A stretch of DNA of 64,000 nt. It comes from Oegoconia quadripuncta (lineage: Eukaryota > Arthropoda > Insecta > Lepidoptera > Autostichidae). The notes beneath the pieces are model-generated. The model was not told where the DNA came from and made no database searches. It was given only the letters and a program-made list of their open reading frames with translations. Positions 62,048-64,000 of the stretch are shown here, piece by piece; position 1 is the first letter of the stretch; the number at the start of each line of letters is the position of its first letter. The stretch covers positions 35,556,036-35,620,035 of the forward strand of contig OX438748.1 of NCBI GenBank assembly GCA_949316235.1, written 5' to 3'. The translations under genes and the position numbers were made by a program.

Positions 62048-62479
62048 TTAGGTCCTTACCTATGAAATTGGCGTTTTTGTATGAAGGATTTCATTAAGAC
62101 TGTTTTCTCCATACAAACATTTTTGATTTTTTTTGGGAACGGCAAATCCAAATTTAGCTAAACTTTGTGTGTATTATCGGATAACATTAAGTTAAATATA
62201 GGCAGTGTTAATTTTTAAAAGTAACCGCTTTATAAAAGTTTCTGCGAATCTAAGAAATAATATGGGAAGCTCATGAAAAGAGTTGTGTTCAAGTTTTTTT
62301 TATTATGTGATTTAGCTCAGACGTTAAAAAATATTTCATGTGAAACCTTGAAAGTATATTCTATTTTCCAAATAAAAAACAAATTTGGAAATAGCTATTA
62401 CATTAAATTTTTTAATCTATTAGATCTATTTCTTGATTAACGAAGAAAAAAATCTCCAATTTCATAGGTAAAGACCTAA
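62048..62479 (-). mobile_element. MITE-M, full length
   Basis: TA on both sides; TTAGGTCCTTACCTATGAAA to GGTAAAGACCTAA. More point changes than the other full copies. Confidence 0.85.
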
Positions 62480-62692
62480 TATATCCAAAATTATTCAAAT
62501 TCCTATGCCCTGATACACAATTAGGCAAGTGATTCAATAATGAAGCATTTAATAACTTGCAGGAAATGATAATTACTTAGCGGTTATTTGATTTCCCATG
62601 TACTGAGTAATGATTGGTTAGATTATCACATACTAGTTTCTCCCGCAGCTCCGTGTAGGATTTTTATTTTCAAGTATAAGGGTGAAATGAAA

Positions 62693-62737
62693 TGAAATGA
62701 AATGAAATGAAATGAAATGAAATGAAATGAAATGAAA
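62693..62737 (-). repeat. (GAAAT)n tail of the terminal LINE
   Basis: Nine pentamers. On the minus strand it directly follows CAAATAAAG, so it is the LINE's simple 3' tail. Confidence 0.9.
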
Positions 62738-63875
62738 CTTTATTTGCAGGATCATGGGTACAATAACGGTCTTAAATTAAAATGTTTCCATCACAATCTG
62801 CCAGTTGTGGCGTGCAAATGTCAATAAAAATTTAAAATGTAGTGCAATACAATAAACAATTTTCAATTAATTATGTTACAAATAAAATTTACAATGTCAA
62901 TAAGTATACAATTTCCAATTAATTAAGGTCAAAATATAGCGTTAAAATGTCAAAATACAATCACAACTAGCACACGTTTTCTAATTGTAAATAATTTTAA
63001 AATGTCAAAAACAAGAGAGAACATTATCAATACCTTGCTATTTAAATACACTAATAAAATAAAAATACAATTTATTACCTTACTATATCTCTGTTTTGTC
63101 ATTCAGAAATTCTTGTATTGAATAATAGCATTTATCCAAAAAGTATCCAAAAATTAATTTCTTAAACGTCCTAGTATTTCTATTCTTGAAGTCATCAGGT
63201 AGATTATTGTAAATTCTGATAGACATACAATATGAATTTCTGCTATGAACTTGCAACCGCTGTATAGGAACGCATAGTTTCTGACTGTATGCTTCCCGCT
63301 TGTTCCAAACGTCTTGTTTCCTAATGAATAAATTCGAGTGCTTGTGCACAAACACACAGATTTCATACATATAGAGACATGGGAGTGGCAGTATCATTAG
63401 TTCTTTAAACAACGGTTTACAACTATCAAGATAATTTTTACCACTCAGAGCTCTAATACATTTCTTTTGTGCTTTAAATATCATGTCAACCTCTACAGAA
63501 CATCCCCAGAGTACAATTCCATATCTCAGAATCGAAGAAACGAGTCCATGATAGGCCATTAAAGTAGCATCTTTAGTGGTTATTAGTCTCAGACGATTCA
63601 GCACATATACATATCTTTCTATTTTATTCCGTATTTTAGCTATATGAGGTTTCCAGTTACAATATTGGTCGATTGTTATACCTAAAAAAGTCGTTTCGTT
63701 AGTAGAGTCAATTTTAGTTTCATTATATGTCACATTTAATTCAATTGGAGTACTATTATAAGTTAAAAATTGTATCAGTTTAGTCTTAGAGAGATTAATA
63801 TTCAAATTATTAGATTTCATCCATTTGCAATTGTAATTACAGCTTTGTATTATCATCAACAGCCTACACATACCC
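62693..63875 (-). mobile_element. Non-LTR retrotransposon, 5' truncated
   Basis: A minus-strand element comprising the RT C-terminal frame (63083-63877), a 345-bp 3' UTR and the pentamer tail. The break near 63875 falls inside the RT, with unrelated AT-rich sequence beyond. No clear TSD. Confidence 0.8.
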
Positions 63876-63877
63876 AC
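63083..63877 (-). pseudogene. RT thumb and C-terminal domain, truncated but open
   Basis: 264 uninterrupted codons: MKSNNLNINLSKTKLIQF (LN-SKT block after the RT active site), FLGITIDQYCNWKPHI (LG-T-D block), HGLVSSILRYGIVLWGCSVE, QKKCIRALSG and FRNRNTRTFKKLI-like C-terminus ending NDKTEI. This is the C-terminal third of a jockey/CR1-type reverse transcriptase. The catalytic FADD box and the endonuclease are absent through 5' truncation. The absence of stops suggests a fairly young insertion. The first few codons (MGMCRLL) may already be flank. Confidence 0.85.
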
Positions 63878-64000
63878 TATTTTTATTTTTTATTTAGTAA
63901 TTCTTTATTTAATCTTAAAATATACATACATGTTTTGGTAGAAAAACATATTATAACTAAATAATAGGTAGCGTTTTTTACAGACTGTACGCCTTTATAA

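Overview
The window looks like intergenic or intronic DNA from a lepidopteran (moth or butterfly) genome. The evidence is an AT-rich background, heads of several tRNA-derived SINEs, non-LTR retrotransposons of R1, CR1 and RTE type, Helitron-like elements and many MITEs of kinds familiar from Lepidoptera. The species cannot be named from sequence alone. No host protein-coding gene is supported with confidence. Almost every long open frame belongs to a mobile element. Family labels used here (SINE-A, -B, -C; X; M; H; D; E) are mine.

Layout. (1) 1-5 kb: remnants of non-LTR elements, a MITE-M copy and an unassigned 224-codon frame. (2) 5.2-10.3 kb: a three-level nest. A SINE-A is split by a hAT-type MITE (8-bp TSD) and then by a 4.1-kb GC-rich R1-clade LINE (15-bp TSD) with gag-like ORF1 and endonuclease/RT ORF2 joined at a TAATG overlap. 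(3) 11.2-12.05 kb: a P-element-like non-autonomous transposon (8-bp TSD, 28-bp inverted repeats starting CATG) carrying an intron-split piece of a THAP domain. (4) 12-18.7 kb: RTE remnant, SINEs, two back-to-back copies of retroposon X with TSDs, a Helitron-like element, MITE-M and an 82-bp minisatellite. (5) 18.7-30.4 kb: sparse region, then SINEs, CR1 3' ends, a foldback element and an 830-bp Tc1/mariner-type element with identical 268-bp arms. (6) 30.4-36.1 kb: MITEs, SINEs and short LINE tails.

(7) 36.1-40.3 kb: a nearly complete CR1-group LINE on the minus strand. Its ORF1 has a coiled coil followed by an SGNH-esterase-like domain. Its ORF2 has endonuclease and RT. The two overlap in the -1 frame at a canonical T TTA AAC slippery heptamer lying directly before the ORF1 stop. 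(8) 41-49.6 kb: an inverted SINE/CR1 duplication later hit by an R1-type tail and a MITE, a 67-bp-arm hairpin created inside a SINE, a further R1-type tail with 14-bp TSD, and a second Helitron-like element. (9) 50-64 kb: long-inverted-repeat MITE, SINEs, paired MITE-M copies, a 55-bp minisatellite inside a LINE remnant, a diverged direct-repeat pair, and at the right end a 5'-truncated LINE with a (GAAAT)n tail.

Functionally the window is a record of successive insertions. The autonomous classes seen (R1-like, CR1-like, RTE-like) are what would supply machinery for 5'-truncated tails and SINEs. The DNA-transposon relics depend on transposases not encoded here. The strongest leads for new biology are the CR1 frameshift site, the P-like THAP element, retroposon X and the foldback elements.
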